DNA of 64,000 nucleotides from Epiperipatus broadwayi. Taxonomy: Eukaryota > Onychophora > Udeonychophora > Euonychophora > Peripatidae. The stretch is taken from the NCBI GenBank assembly GCA_028023455.1, contig JAQFVV010006650.1:179185-243184 (forward strand). The letters are read 5' to 3'. Below are positions 1 to 14,478 of the stretch, piece after piece. The position numbers and the translations under genes are program-made. Numbering within the stretch: the first letter of the stretch is position 1; every line of letters begins with the position of its first letter. The notes under the pieces are model-generated. The model searched no databases and was not told the DNA's origin. It saw only the letters and a list, made by a program, of their open reading frames with translations.

Positions 1-2418
1 CATGGTTTAAGATAATGTTCATAAATCTAAGTTATATTAGGAGATTATAAGGGTTTGAAATTAAAGGGAATGAGGGTAGTATTGAAATAAATTTTAGATA
101 AAGATAAGTTAAACCTGTTCACTGGATAAAATTTAGCACCCATAATGGACTGTCAGGGATTTCCTCTCAGGGGAATATCCCCATTCTCTTTATAAATGTA
201 CACTGAGAACAAGCAGAGTAAGTTGTGCATCATTTCTTAGGGGGAGAGTCCTCATATTTGTATATTTCATATTTCATTCCAAGGTCCGATAGAAAAACTG
301 GCAAATGAAGCTTCATTTCCAATATGAGTAAATCAGTGTAATCAAGTAACACTGCATTCACTTAATACAAAATCACTTCGCCACAAATATAGTGTTGTGC
401 TCATGGTCATTTTCAGCACAAAGATCATTGTAAGCAATGTTGCCAGCATCAAAAGAAAAAAAGTTTAATTGAAGATTGCCCTTAACATGTAAAATGTCAG
501 ATATTAGAAGGTAAACTTAGAAAAATAATAAATAATTTCAGAATTAATAAAGAATTTAATCAGAGATAAAATTGTCAAAAATGATGCATTTTACTCTCAA
601 AGGAAGGGCGGTATAATGTACCAAGATCATATTGGTACTTATAATAATTTTGTTTAAAAATTATTGAAATAAAAATCTTTCATTAAAAGAAAATAGTATG
701 CAAAACGTTAAGAGTTTTTTAAGCAGTTTGTTTTCCAAATGTAAAATTAAAAGTCAAACATTTTTTTTGAAATAAAAGTTACAATTAATTAATTAGAAGG
801 GGGAGGTTTGCTTTAGAAACATCAAATTAAAAGAAGCTGATTTTCAAATAAATAAAAAATATCTCTTTTGAGTTAAAGAAAGAAAAAGTAATCTTAAAAC
901 TAGTGTTGAGTTTAGAACAAAATATAATTGTGCATAAATGACGAATTAATGTGAGCTTGTGAGTAAAAAATATATGTGCAATTGTAAACATAGCATAAAT
1001 ACATGCATGTTAAAATGAAATAAATGAAAGTGAAAAAATTAAAAACACTTAGTGATGGCTACTAATTTAAAAATTTACAAAACAGCTTCAAGTTTTGCTA
1101 TGGCTATTAAGTTAAACAAAAACAACAACAAACATGTCAAGTGTGCTAATTAAAGCAACTCCAGCAACAGGATTAAAAGCTTATCAGATGAATGCAAGTA
1201 CAAACAAAGAAGGAATTTCAACAACAGATATTGTTGGCATATATCAAAATGACAACAGGACTTATGGATAAATAGTTCAGTTTTCATTGGACAAACAGTT
1301 GAGTTGAAATAACAGTTGACTTGAGGTAACAGTTGAGAAATAGTTCAGTTCAGAAAGATCACATCAAATTAAATCAGTCAATCGATCAGCTGATAATGCA
1401 GTGTTAAAAACCTCAGAAAGATATGAATTTCACTTGCCTGAGTCCAGTGAAAACAGCCATCCTGCATGGAATAGAAAAATTCCTGCTTAACAATTTAAAA
1501 ATGATGAGAAATAATTAGATTCCTCCTAGAATAGTGCCACTGAATAATAAACCTTCTCAAGAAAACCTCAAATTTGGCTGGATATAAATATTCTCACTTG
1601 AAGCAGCAACCAGGAAGAAAACAAAGTCCTACTGAAAATGAAATGCACAGCAAACAGCAAGAAGTATCCATGTTCTAAAATTGTAGGTAATAAAATTTTC
1701 TTATTCTCATTTCTAATATAGCCATCACATTAGTTGGAAGCCCACCAGAGTCAAGTAATAATGAACTCTATAGCATACATAAACAACCTATTGATGTGTG
1801 TGTTTTTAATTGTCAAGTATTATTTAATGCTTTGTTATATGATATTCTAGTGTGTGAATTAAGAATGTGCATGATCATTATATAAAAATACCAGTGTTAT
1901 GTTAGTTAAGATTTCTAAAGGTATTTAAAGTAGTATAACAATGTTAATTAAAAAGAATTGCCTTTTAAACTTAAAGCTTAATTTTGTCAGTCAATTATTT
2001 TACCATTTATTGAAATAATTTGTTATTGAAATAAAAATAGACTGAGCTACTTATGGGATTTATTTGAGCACTGGATTATGGGCCTACTGTCCAAAACACA
2101 TTAGTTCTAGAAACTAGCTGGTGACTGAGGTTTACGCCAAAACAAATAAAGTACTTGCATAGTAGGGGTTTGAATCTAGCAGTCAAAGTGGGCCATGAAT
2201 TGGAAATGTGATCATGTAATGCATTGCATAGCTCAGTCTGATCATGGCTATTGTTAACAGCTCTGCTATCAATAATATTCTCCACTCTGCTTGGACAGGC
2301 CAGTTTGTTCACATAATATTTATAATATAAAATTATAAATTTATTATAAATAAGGTTTAAACCCAGATAAACCTAGCATGTAGAGTATGTTGGATCATCA
2401 ATGGGTCAAACCTGGACA
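1..2418 (+). repeat. 5' LTR (partial) of gypsy-like element A
   Basis: This stretch is repeated in direct orientation at about 3910-7207 with moderate divergence, for example the block around 41-100 against 3956-4030 and the block around 2360-2400 against 7157-7190. The window opens inside this copy, so its true start is not visible. Its right end reads ...ACA and is followed after two bases by TGGCACCAAC, which looks like a retroelement primer-binding site. I infer a long terminal repeat of at least 2.4 kb. It holds no convincing coding sequence; the short minus-strand ORF at 2076-2312 has no recognisable domain. Confidence 0.72.
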
Positions 2419-2420
2419 AT

Positions 2421-2437
2421 TGGCACCAACATGGGGC
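2421..2437 (+). other. primer-binding site of element A
   Basis: The sequence TGGCACCAACATGGGGC lies two bases after the end of the 5' LTR. It starts with TGG, the complement of the tRNA 3' CCA. Element C carries nearly the same motif (TGGCACCAACGTTTGGGG) in the same position, so both probably use the same tRNA primer. The tRNA was not identified. Confidence 0.62.
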
Positions 2438-2790
2438 ATGACATCAGAAACGACAGTAATTAAATACTTTGTTTCTTGTTTAAAAATAAAAATTTTAAAG
2501 AAAAGCTAAATTACATATTTTAAAGTGGTTTAATTTAAAAAAAAAGTATTGATCAAAACTTTTTTTCCTTAAATGAAAAGAGATTTTGACATTTATGTGA
2601 GTTAAAATACATTGTTCTATTAAATTAGAGACAGATATTTTCGGTCGGAGTTAAGGTGTTAAAAACGAGTAGAGAAAAAGGACAAGTTGGTGGAGTCAAT
2701 CACATGATCCATTTAAAAATAAAGAAACAATAATAATATTTGATTTGTTAATGCAAAAAGATATTTTTTAAAAAAAAGTATAGTGTAACC

Positions 2791-3284
2791 ATGAATAAAG
2801 AAATGGAGCTGGAAGAAAGCTTGTTTTTTTAAAAAAAATCCCCAGTTAGTGGAAAAAAGAAAGAAGAACTATCTGAGATGCAGATGATGATGAAAATTAT
2901 GATGAATATGATTAAAAAATTTAAGCAAAGTCAGCAAGAACTCAAGGTGGAAATATGAGAAATAAAGCAAGATCAACTAGAATTTAAAGCAGAAATGAAG
3001 GAAGAAATTACTCAGGTCAAAGGAGAATTTAATGAACTCAGAGCAGAGATTAGAGAAATGAGGCAATGAATGGTTAAATAATGAAAGAAAGAGAAACAAA
3101 TCATATATCCATAGAAGCTGTAGTGAAATATTTGAACAAAGAAAGTCAGGAAAGGCTTATAGTAGAAGAAAGCATAAAGAAGGTAAGAGATGAATTAGAA
3201 AGTGTAGATCAAAATAGTGTTAAGCATAGTAATTTAGAAATAAAAATAATAAAGATAGAGGATAATAAAAATGAGTTTTCATGA
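2791..3284 (+). pseudogene. decayed gag-like coiled-coil gene of element A
   Basis: An ATG at 2791 opens a lysine- and glutamate-rich reading frame that runs to a TGA at 3067-3069, interrupted by in-frame stops near 2830 and 2956. Coding character continues in another frame from 3081 to 3284. The product would be a highly charged, coiled-coil-like protein with methionine-rich heptads and no zinc knuckle. Its place directly after the primer-binding site is that of gag in an LTR retrotransposon. The same kind of protein follows the 5' LTR in elements B and C. The assignment rests on position and composition rather than a diagnostic domain. The two stops and one frameshift make this copy inactive. 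Confidence 0.5.
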
Positions 3285-3909
3285 GAAAATAAAAAGGTTA
3301 AAGTAAAAGTTCTTGTTTGTTTTAAATGGAGATTTAAAATAAAAAGAAAGCGTAGGAAAAAAATATTCTCAGTTTGAAGTAATTCAGAGTTTGTCTAAAT
3401 ATAAAAGTTTTCTAATTTATGAAGCAGAAAATAGGATGGAGTGTGAAAGAGATATAGTAATAAATTGTAACCAAAGAATAGACAAGAGGGGAAAGTTACT
3501 TTATATTATACAGTTAATAGGTAGAAAGTAAGAACTGCCTTACAAAGTTTAGGAGTCAGTTAACGGATGGAATATTAAGGTATCGAAAAAACAAATGACC
3601 GGAAATGGACTATTTGTATATATAATTAGTTTGATGTAGGTGACAAATCTAAAGCAAATAATCTGTTATTTAAAGCTAAAAATAATAGATTGTTTTCATA
3701 AATAATAATGGAGGATTCATTGGATAAAATATATTTTTTCTCTGTGCACTTATTAATAAAGAAAAAATGTTCGTAAATAAATAGATCAAATAAAATCAAT
3801 AAAACCAAGTTAAAAAAATAAATAAAATATTGAAAGTAAAATAATAATAATGGATCATAATAAAATAAAATATTTTTTTCTGAATACATGCACTTTAAAA
3901 AAGAAGTTA
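3285..3909 (+). other. rest of element A internal region, no recognisable gene
   Basis: About 600 bases of AT-rich sequence lie between the gag-like frame and the 3' LTR. I see no reverse transcriptase, integrase or protease motif. Short broken frames around 3300-3560 have the same K/E-rich flavour as the gag. The internal region of this element is therefore only about 1.5 kb, far too short for an autonomous gypsy element. Confidence 0.5.
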
Positions 3910-4906
3910 AATAAATGGTTTAGAATAATGTGCACAAATAAAATATAAAGTCAATCTAAGTTATATTAAGAATGTATAAGGGTTTGAAATTAAAGGGAAT
4001 GAGAGTAATATTGAAATAAGTTTTAGATAATGATAAGTTAAACCTGTTGGCTGGATAAAATTCAGAACCTGTAATGGACTGTTAGGGATTACTTCTCACG
4101 GGAAAATATCCATTCTCTTTATAAATGAGCACTGGGAACAAGAAAAGTAAGTTCCGAGTCACTTCTTTGGAAGAGAGTCCCCAAATTTGCATATTTCATT
4201 CCAAAGTCCAGTAGAAAAGCTGGAAAATGATGCTTCATTTCCAATATGAGTAAGTCGGTGTAAGTCAGCAACTCTGTTTCCCCGTAATTCAAAATCCCTC
4301 TGCCACAAAAATTGTCTTGTCCTAGTGGTCATTATTCAGCACTAAGATCATTGTAAGCAATGTTGCCAGCATCAAAAGAAAAAAAGGATAATTGAAGATT
4401 GCCCTTAGCATGTAAATTGTCAGATATTAGAAGGTAAACTTAGAAAAATAATAAATAATTTTAGATTTAATAAAAAATTTAATCAAAGATAAAATGGTCA
4501 AGAATGACACATTTTACTCTCAAATGGAGGGTGGTGTAATGTACCAAGATCGTACTGGTACATATAATAATTTTGTCTAAAAATTATTAAAATAAAAATC
4601 TTCCTTTTAAAGAAAATAGTATGTAAAAGTTTAAGAGTTTTTTTCATTGCAGTTTATTATCGAAATGTAAAATTATAAGTCAAAGAGTTTTTTGAAATAA
4701 AAGTTACAAATTAATTATTTAGAAAGGGGGAGAGGGTTTTTGATTTAGAAACATCAAATTAAAAGAAGTTGATTTTTTAATAATTAAAAAATATCTCTTT
4801 TGAGTTAAAGAAAGAAAAAAGTAATCTTAAAACTAGTGTTGATTTTAAATTAATAATAGACTGATGCGTTGTGGTAAAACTTTTTGTGTAATAATTTGTA
4901 GGCTTT

Positions 4907-5009
<103 letters not shown>

Positions 5010-5094
5010 ATTCTGATTTACAGACTTAGTGCTTTCAGAGCCCTTGTTGCTCCATATTTAAAGTCTTTTCAGATTATTAGTTATATGAAAATGT

Positions 5095-5745
5095 ATGCAA
5101 ATTGCCTCCTATATCATCCATTTTTTAGAAATGGTGAAACAAGTTTTTCTTCTGTTTATTGATTTGGCATCGCTGATGATGAAACAAGCTTCCTTAACCT
5201 TCCTCTTGATATTGTTTCTTTCTGTACATAAAATATCAACCTTGGAGGGCTCAAATCTGTTGTTGAGCTCCTGTTGATGGTTAGCAAACACAGAGCTGCC
5301 TTCTTTTTTTAGTTATTGCTCTTGTATATATGTATTTGTGCTCGGCCAATTTATTGCCCACTGTGGCATGAGTTTCTTCATAATAAACCGAATCACAGCC
5401 TATTTGAGGGCTCACAATTCTATAAATTACCTGGGGGGTTTTCAATGTTTCCTTTATCTTTAGTATTATTAATAAGCCTATTGGTGTTTGGAGGTGTTCT
5501 AAATCCCAGTTTAAATTCATTCTATAAGATTTTACTGAAGTTTTTTGCCACTGCCAGAATATATGGTACAGTAAGATGTTGTCTGTCTTTTTTTTTATAT
5601 TCTGTTGAAGTCTTTTATAAAAGCCTTCAATCCTGTTGGCTATTGTTATGTGATTAAATCCCATGCTTATTAAATCCCTGATGTAGCTAGCGAAGATGTT
5701 TTTCTTGTCTGACTCTAACTTGCATAGATGGTGATTGTGAAATAA
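5095..5745 (-). pseudogene. Penelope-like element 3' fragment with GIY-YIG nuclease (PLE-1)
   Basis: Minus-strand frames encode the C-terminal end of a Penelope-like polyprotein. From about 5735 to 5430 a frame resembles the linker between reverse transcriptase and nuclease, with VPYI and NTKDKG. It is followed at about 5400-5330 by a GIY-YIG-like core, VIYRIV...CDSVYYEET, and a downstream LAEHK. After a frameshift near 5285 comes the charged C-terminal tail typical of these proteins (NNIKRKVKEACFI), ending near 5109. PLEs use this nuclease to nick target DNA for priming. Here YIG has become YYE and the frame is broken, so the copy is dead. It sits inside the 3' LTR of element A and must be younger than that LTR. 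Confidence 0.62.
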
Positions 5746-7207
5746 AATAAAATATACATGTGTGTAAATGATGATTTAATGTGAGTTTGTCAGTAAAATA
5801 TACATGTGTGATTGTAAACATAGCATAAAGATGTCTGTGTGAAAATGGAAATAAATGAAAGTTAAAAAACTAAAAAATACTCAGTGATGTCTACTAAGTT
5901 AAAAATCTACAAAACAAGTTTTGTAATGGCTATTAAATTAAACAAAAAACAACAAATGTGCCATGGCTGCTAATTGAAGAAACTCCAACAACAGGATTTA
6001 AAGCTTATCAGATGAATGCAATTAAGAACAAGGCAGGATTTTCGACAACAGATCTTGTGGATAAATTATCCAGTTTTCATTACACAAACAGTTGAGTTGA
6101 AATAACAGTTGAGGTAACAGTTTAGAAATAGTTCAGTTCAGCAAGATCACATTAAATTAAATCAGTCAATCGATCAGCTGATAATGCAGTGTTAAACAAC
6201 TTGGAAACATACAACTTTCTCTAGCCTGAGTCCAGTGAAAACCGCCAACCTGCCCGGTATAGAAAAATGCCTGCCTAACAATTTGAAAATCACCAGGAAT
6301 ATTTAGCTGTCTCCAAGAATAGTGCCACTGAATAATAAACCTCCTCAAGAAAATGTTGAATCTGACTGGATAGAAATATTCTCACTTGAAGCAGAAACCA
6401 GGAAAAAAAACAAGTCCTACTGAAAATAAAGTACACAGCAAACAGCAAGAAGTATACGCATTCTAAAATCCTAGATAATAACACTTTCTTATTCTCATTT
6501 CTAAAGTAGCCATCACATTAGTTTGAAGCCTCCCAGAGTCTAGTAATAATGAACTCTATAGCATACATAAATGAACAATTAATGTGTGTGTTTTTAAATG
6601 TCAATTATTATTTAATGCTTTGTTATATGATATTCTAGGGTGTGAATTAAGAATGTGCATGATCATTATATAAAAATACCAGTGCTATATTAGTTAATAT
6701 TTATAAAACTATTTAAATCAGTATAATACAATTTAATTAAAATAAATTGTCTTTTAAACTTAAAGCTTCATTTTGTCTGCCAATTATGTTGTCACTAATT
6801 AAAATAATTTGTTATTGAAATATAAAACAGACTGAGCTAGTTAAGGGATTTATTCAAGTGCTGGATTATGGGCCTAGTATACAAACATGTTAGTTCTAGA
6901 AACTAGCTGGCACCAGGAGGTTACTCTTAAACAAATAAAGTGCTAGGATAGTAAGGTTTTGAATCTAGTAGTCGAGGTGGGTCATGATCTGGATATGTGA
7001 TCATATTATGTGTTGCATAGCTTGGTCTGATCATGGGTATTGATGACAGCTCTGCTATCAATAAAACCTACACTCTGATTGGATGGGCCAGTCCGTTCAC
7101 ATATTATTTATAATAAAAGATTATAAATTTATTATAAATAAGGTTTAAACCCAGATATATCTTGCATGTAGAGTATGTTGGATCATCGACAGTTCAAACC
7201 CAATACA

Positions 7208-7234
7208 ATATATATATATATATATATATATATA
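7208..7234. repeat. (TA)n at the 3' end of element A
   Basis: A short TA run begins exactly where similarity between the two element A LTRs ends, so the element is likely to have inserted into a TA-rich site. Confidence 0.85.
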
Positions 7235-8350
7235 CATTGTGCCGTGACATTTTGACATTATCTACAATTTTCAAAGATCATAAAAATATTGTGGCAGTTT
7301 GAGGGAGCCACCAAGAATTTTTAGCTTGAAAGCAGATTGTGAAGATTTCCACAATCACAGTAATTTATTTATGTACAAACAGCAATCACCAAATATATTT
7401 TAAAACTTAATCTTATGCAAATTTATTTCAACCAAATGGATATTGAATTATACCAGTAATCTAGATCAGAGACATTCAAATATGACAATTAATAGATTTT
7501 ATTATATTCACTTTCAATTTAAGGACATTTTCTTTTCCTATAGCATTCAAAACTGACTCAAATCTTTTCTATAAAGAAGAAATACAAACTTATTTTTTAA
7601 ATGCAAACGTTACCCTATGTATGACAGTGGTTCCAAATAATTATGGAAACCCTGATCAAGTAAAAGTGAAACACTAGGGTTTCTTACTAATAAGAGTGTG
7701 CCAGATGGCAATACTCAGATTCCCATTTTCTAACATTAAACAATTTATTCTAATCTCCATAAATGGTGTAAGTGTCCATCATTTATGTACAGCCATTGGA
7801 ACATCCATTTTTCTTACACCATGTTCTAACATATGATTGCTGTGTCACTAATTGTTAAACATGCAACTGACCTAAACCCTCCTCTCTCCCATTTGCCTCT
7901 CAAGATCAAGTAGTTAACATTATTTAGGAAAATCTAGACTGATTCATACAATGAATTATAATAAAAATGTGTATGTAAAAAAACATATTTAAATAATCTA
8001 TCAGTTTAACATCCCAGGACTGCTTTATTAAGTCCATGAAATATTCTCAACCCAAGAGTAATAAACAAGTGTTGGGGTATTTATCTAGAGTATTACATAA
8101 TATTAACTCTTGGGAAAAATTTATATTTATATATTTTGTTTTTAGATCTGATAGTGGTTAGCTGTAAATTGAAAATTTTCACAATGACAATTAAAAATAA
8201 TATAAAGCAATTTAAAATATAGCTTTAAAGAAATACTGTGATCAATTTAAGATTTTCATGTTTTTCTCTAAACTGTTTCGGATTTGTTATATAAATTAAT
8301 TTAGAAAAAATAGATAATTCTGTCCTTTTCTCTATCATCTCCCCCCCCCC

Positions 8351-8431
<81 letters not shown>

Positions 8432-9018
8432 AAAAAAAAAATTAAAAAAAAGCTTAAGTGAGTTTTTAATCAATGCTCAGTTTATATTAAGATAGAAATC
8501 TTCATACTTTAATGGACAGGCTTCAATCCACTGCAACCTCCAACTTTTCAGTCATCCATATCATTGAAAATCTGATGATGAAATTCAAATCCCTTGCTGA
8601 TGCTAATATTATTGCCATGCCCATGTTGACCTGAAGTCACTCTGACCCCTCATGTATAGGACAGTATCCATTAAATACACATATGAGTGATGAACAGGAT
8701 ATAAGCTTGATATGTAAATATATAACATTAAAGTTTTTAAATAATAAAGTGTTATAATAAATAAAACAATCCCTATTCAGAAATCAACTTTGCTATAACA
8801 AAAAAATTAAATGTGTAAACAATTATCTTTTATAATACTGATATACCTATTAATTTAAAACAAATGTGATTGTGACATGTGATAATGTTTTTAAAAGACG
8901 TATCATACTAAACACTTATAAAGTGTCAGTATAAAATGAAATAATGTTTCATTACACTCTGGGTCAGATAACTGCCAATTATTAATTAAGGTTCTATAGC
9001 ACATTTTTATCCAACCTG
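7235..9018. other. AT-rich non-coding stretch
   Basis: I see no gene or recognisable element here. The only structured parts are a C11 run followed by (TA)n at 8341-8428. The ORF across that tract is simply the translated microsatellite. Confidence 0.6.
8341..8428. repeat. C homopolymer followed by a (TA)n microsatellite
   Basis: An eleven-base C run is followed by CA and about 74 bases of TA repeat. In this AT-rich setting the G/C homopolymer is conspicuous. Confidence 0.95.
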
Positions 9019-9180
9019 GATAATATCCATTAAATAGAGAAATGCATAACTTTTGATGTTACTAAAAAAAACACGATCAATTACTACTAAGTGAACACTT
9101 CCTGAGGCAAAACACGTATTTCTCATAAAACTGTAATAGCTTTTTTTATGGGGATCTCAAAGCAAAAGATGTCCTCTTTT
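9019..9180 (+). repeat. unclassified dispersed repeat, copy 1
   Basis: This block, containing TTGATGTTACTAA and later TCTCATAA and ATCTCAAAGCAAAA, recurs at 9358-9490 in the same orientation and at 9526-9677 inverted. No coding capacity, terminal repeats or RNA polymerase III boxes are visible. The class is unknown. Confidence 0.6.
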
Positions 9181-9357
9181 ACTTTTAAACTCTTGTTCAT
9201 ATATGACGTTAAACCCAGAAAGTTATTTGTTATAGGTGTGAGTATATGAAAGAATAATATCTTTCTTGATATTTTGCAAATAATATGTTAAACTTCTCCA
9301 GAAAGTTGTATATGTTGAATTAAATGTTTATATCAGTTTTATTATATTGAAATGTGA

Positions 9358-9490
9358 AGATAATATACATTAAACAGACAAATATTTAAATTTGATGTTA
9401 CTAAGAAACTATCAATTATTACTAATTGAACAATTTTTGAAGCAAAACAAGTTTTTTCTTAGAGATCTATAATAAGTAGCTTTTTGGGTT
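9358..9490 (+). repeat. unclassified dispersed repeat, copy 2
   Basis: This is the second copy of the 9019 repeat. It shares the order TTGATGTTACTAA, CTATCAATTATTACTAA, TGAACAATTT and AAGCAAAACAAG. It faces copy 3, so the two could pair into a long hairpin. Confidence 0.6.
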
Positions 9491-9525
9491 TAAATATATA
9501 TAAGGACTTGGGCTTAAACATAAAA

Positions 9526-9677
9526 AAGGAATCATTTTGCTTTGAGACTCTCAACAAAAGATCTATTAGAAGCTTATGAGAAAAACTTGCTTGCCTTAGA
9601 AATTGTCCAATTAGTAGTCATTGATAGTCTCTTAGTAATATCAAAGGTTAAGTATTCTTTATTTAATGGATATTATC
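9526..9677 (-). repeat. unclassified dispersed repeat, copy 3 (inverted)
   Basis: Read on the minus strand from 9677, this copy has the same order of blocks as copy 1, including the outer GAGTCTCAAAGCAAAA segment that copy 2 lacks. Confidence 0.6.
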
Positions 9678-9718
9678 ACCTTATTTATAAAGAATAAAAT
9701 AGATATAGACATTTAACT

Positions 9719-9752
9719 TATATATATATATATATATATATAAGTTATATAA

Positions 9753-9786
<34 letters not shown>
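9719..9786. repeat. two (TA)n tracts in a near-palindrome
   Basis: Two TA runs, 9719-9742 and 9757-9786, are separated by a short AAGTTATATAAGTC linker. Confidence 0.85.
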
Positions 9787-11268
<1,482 letters not shown>

Positions 11269-11528
11269 AGAATAAACTCTACCAAAGTCAATATGCCCAT
11301 ATAAAATAAATAACTGAATATTAGCTATAACTAATTTACAGGAAGTTTTGTGTAGCAGTTAAACGTTTATATTTAAATGTCATTAAACATATACACCTTT
11401 ACCATTCCTACATGGATGGCTATCTTTTTATGAATTATATATTCTCACAATTAAACTGTTTATTTAATACATTGTCTATCATATTATGAAATATGATTCT
11501 TTGATTTTTATTTTCTTCAAGTCATTTT

Positions 11529-11635
11529 TTTTTCATATGTCATAGCATCGGCCGGGAGGCGAATCCACAACCGTCTGCAACCAACTACTTGTTTGCAAGG
11601 CGATTGCAATGACCTCTTGGCTAACAACGCTTGAC
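11529..11635 (-). mobile_element. tRNA-derived SINE, copy 1
   Basis: Read on the minus strand this 107-bp unit carries a box A-like promoter TAGCCAAGAGG (11613-11623) and a box B-like promoter GGATTCGCCTCC (11556-11566). It ends in ATGCTATGACAT followed by an A-rich tail, seen here as a T run at 11529. A perfect 16-bp direct repeat, TTCTTCAAGTCATTTT, flanks it at 11513-11528 and 11636-11651. That is the signature of LINE-mediated retroposition. The unit is closely similar to 63676-63786. It does not fold as a normal tRNA cloverleaf. Confidence 0.85.
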
Positions 11636-11651
11636 TTCTTCAAGTCATTTT

Positions 11652-12395
11652 CTACAGGTAAAATTCAAATATTATCAAAGCATAAGTCACCATTACAAAT
11701 CACTGCAAGTTGCGCAAACACAGACTTATAGTTATCCACAGAATAACACAATTTATTATGTAACAATTCATGTTATTTTCATCCAAATCTTGCAGATCTT
11801 GGTTTCAACTTTTTAAAATAATTTTATTTTACTTAGAAACTCTGTTTGTATATTTGTTTATTTAGGAAATATTTTTATAATTAGGATCTAATACACTTTT
11901 ATTAAATCACTTAATTTTTATATGTGTTAGAAATTGATGAGAATCCACTATAAGAGTTAAATATTTCAGAATTGTCGAATGGTTTATTTATTTTGTGTTT
12001 GTGGGCTAAATTTTGAACATGTTATTATCAGATAACTAAGTTTTCTGTGCTGTAAACAAGAGATATATATTTTAAACATTTTTATGTAAAAAAAAGATTA
12101 CATTAAAAAGTGATAGTGATGAATTAAATTAGAAATATATATATTAAAACTTTCTTTTTTGAATTAAATTAGAAATATATATATTAAAACTTTCTTTTTT
12201 GAAAATATATAGAAATTTATTTTTTCTTGAATGTAAAATTTTCTTTTTTTTTAAAATGCTTCTTTAATAAATAAAATACACCTTAAAATTGACTCTTATT
12301 ACACTATTGCTCCTTTAAAATAGACTTTGATATTTAAATTTTTAAATTGTAAATACAAAAGAAAAATATCATATACATTTATAAAAAATATGTCT
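11652..12395. other. AT-rich non-coding stretch before element B
   Basis: No gene is visible. There is a 40-bp tandem duplication at about 12121-12200 (unit begins GAATTAAATTAGAAATATAT). The short plus-strand ORF at 11631-11816 overlaps the SINE flank and has no recognisable domain. Confidence 0.55.
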
Positions 12396-13842
12396 TGTGA
12401 GAGTACCATATGAGCCTCACCTAAAACTATTTGTGTTTCTTTGTGAATTTAACTGTGCCTATATCGAATCAACAGATATAAATAACTTACACCTATCTTA
12501 AGCTTTTCATATATATATATAGACTAGTTAGTATTAAAATAATAATTCTAAAAATGAATAATTCTAGTTTATTTATACACACACATAAATAAAATGTTTC
12601 TAACTAATAGTATTTTTTTTTTTGTTAATATAAAACTTGACATTTGACAAAGCTTGGGGTTAATTACAAATTGTATATGTTAAACAATAGGAAATAAATG
12701 TTTGGGGTTAATTACAAATTGTATATGTTAAACAATAGAGAGCGTGCACATGATTATGTGATATGCTTGCAGAAATTAATCCAGTATAAAAACGAACTAA
12801 TATTGTTATAACAATAATCTTCTATTTAGTTATCAAGGCAAGAACTACGTTTGTAAATTTAAATGTGTTCGAATTCAGAACACATTTAAGAAAAATAAAA
12901 AAAATGAAGATTCAATATTTTAAAACCTGCTTCAAGTAATTAATTTACTGCCTTTGAATATTATAAAGAACTATAAAAAAAATAATCAGTGAATTTAACA
13001 AGGTTATAAAAGTTATCAACATCTTCGAAATGAGCTTTCAAAATATAAATTTAAGAAGACAAAAATTTATAAAGATGTTCTTTGGCTAGATAATTTATGC
13101 CAGAGATTTCTACAGATGTTTTAAACCCGAACATGTAAATTTATTCCTACTTAAGCAATGCCTAAAATATAATCGTCCGTAATTCTCATTTAAAAAGCTG
13201 CTTTAATATTGGAGTATTATATTGAAGAAGATGATAAATATTTTACTACATAAATATGTTAAATATTTTACTACATAAATATTTAAAGAATGAATATCTG
13301 GATTGCCTCTTCGAAGGATGATCAATGAACTTTATGTTTCAACATTCATCATCATTTTATTTCATCTAAGGAGGGATATAAAACCATAATCTTTCTCCTC
13401 TTGGATTACTTCATTGTATAATTTAAGAACTCTTAATCTTTATTTCCTTTATGGATAATTATATTTACTTAGAAAAATTACTTTGGATATTAAAGTGGAG
13501 AACTGATAAGATGAACACTTTATTTTTTTTTATTTATTTAATAAAATTTAGATGTTGATATTTTGATATATACTCTGATGGAAATGACAGCTGAATAAGG
13601 TAAACATTTTTAAATTATTTCAATTTGGAAGTAAGTTTTATTATATTCCAAATTGAATCTTACATGACAATTAACATAATATATTTTTAAACATACATAA
13701 CTAATATCAGAATACATTTTATTATTAATCTAGTGTGAATGGATATTATCATATATAAACATACAAGACACACTGAATTATTTTAATGACACAATAGGTA
13801 GATTCATAATGTGTCATGTGTATTTATTATACGCATGATTTT

Positions 13843-13890
<48 letters not shown>

Positions 13891-14459
13891 AAAATTTATA
13901 TATATATATATATATAAATGATTACATTATTTTTTTTTGAATATTAAATAATTTACTAGTGTATATAAGCACAGATTATAATTCCAAATTTTAATGTTTT
14001 TATGTATAATATTTTGTTTTTTATTACTGATTGAAATGTGTTAAACTTGATTTCAAAATTAAACAGGTCTCGTTTGTTTATTTTATTTAGTCGTTTTATA
14101 AAACCAATATTTATAAATATACATACTCATGCATATATATGTTAAATCAACTTAGTGATTCAATATTTATAAAGAAGTTATATATAGCTTATATTAAATT
14201 TATTATTACTATGTGATATTTGTGGAAATGCCTGAAGAGAGTCGATTGCAATTTTCTACTCTGAGCTCGAATTCCGAGAGTAATGAGGTGATTAATAGAG
14301 GAGTGAATTGGATTGTATTGTAAATCACATGATCCATGGCATTCTATAAGAAGACTCAAAGTCCGACTATAGGTAGATGTGACTTCCTCAAGTCCTGAAA
14401 AGGATCATCCCATTATACATGCCATACTTATGGCTTGAAAAGGATCGTCCCATTATACA
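12396..14459 (+). repeat. 5' LTR of gypsy-like element B
   Basis: This 2064-bp repeat starts TGTGAGAGTACC and ends ...TTATACA, the usual TG...CA of LTRs. Its partner starts at 17693 and is highly similar until it runs into the assembly gap at 19559. Upstream similarity between the two copies stops sharply at the TG, fixing the left boundary. Differences include a 48-bp tandem duplication of the GGGGTTAATTACAAATTG block at about 12655-12740 and a longer (TA)n near 13850-13915, both only in this copy. The end of the LTR is itself duplicated in tandem at 14398-14421 and 14438-14461, so 14419 is an alternative end. Confidence 0.82.
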
Positions 14460-14478
14460 TGGCGCCCATACTTAAGGC
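14460..14478 (+). other. primer-binding site of element B
   Basis: TGGCGCCCATACTTAAGGC follows the LTR end directly and begins with the expected TGGCGCC. A degenerate forerunner (TGCCATACTTATGGC) lies 40 bases upstream as part of a tandem duplication. Confidence 0.6.

Noticed and set aside
5095-5657. Plus-strand ORFs of 60 and 113 codons
   Set aside because: They are antisense to the PLE-1 nuclease frames, which carry recognisable motifs on the minus strand.
8225-8473. ORF with a long YIYIYI run
   Set aside because: It is the translation of a (TA)n array; the same applies to the ORFs over 17062-17244, 33556-33774, 47549-47975 and 49670-49997.
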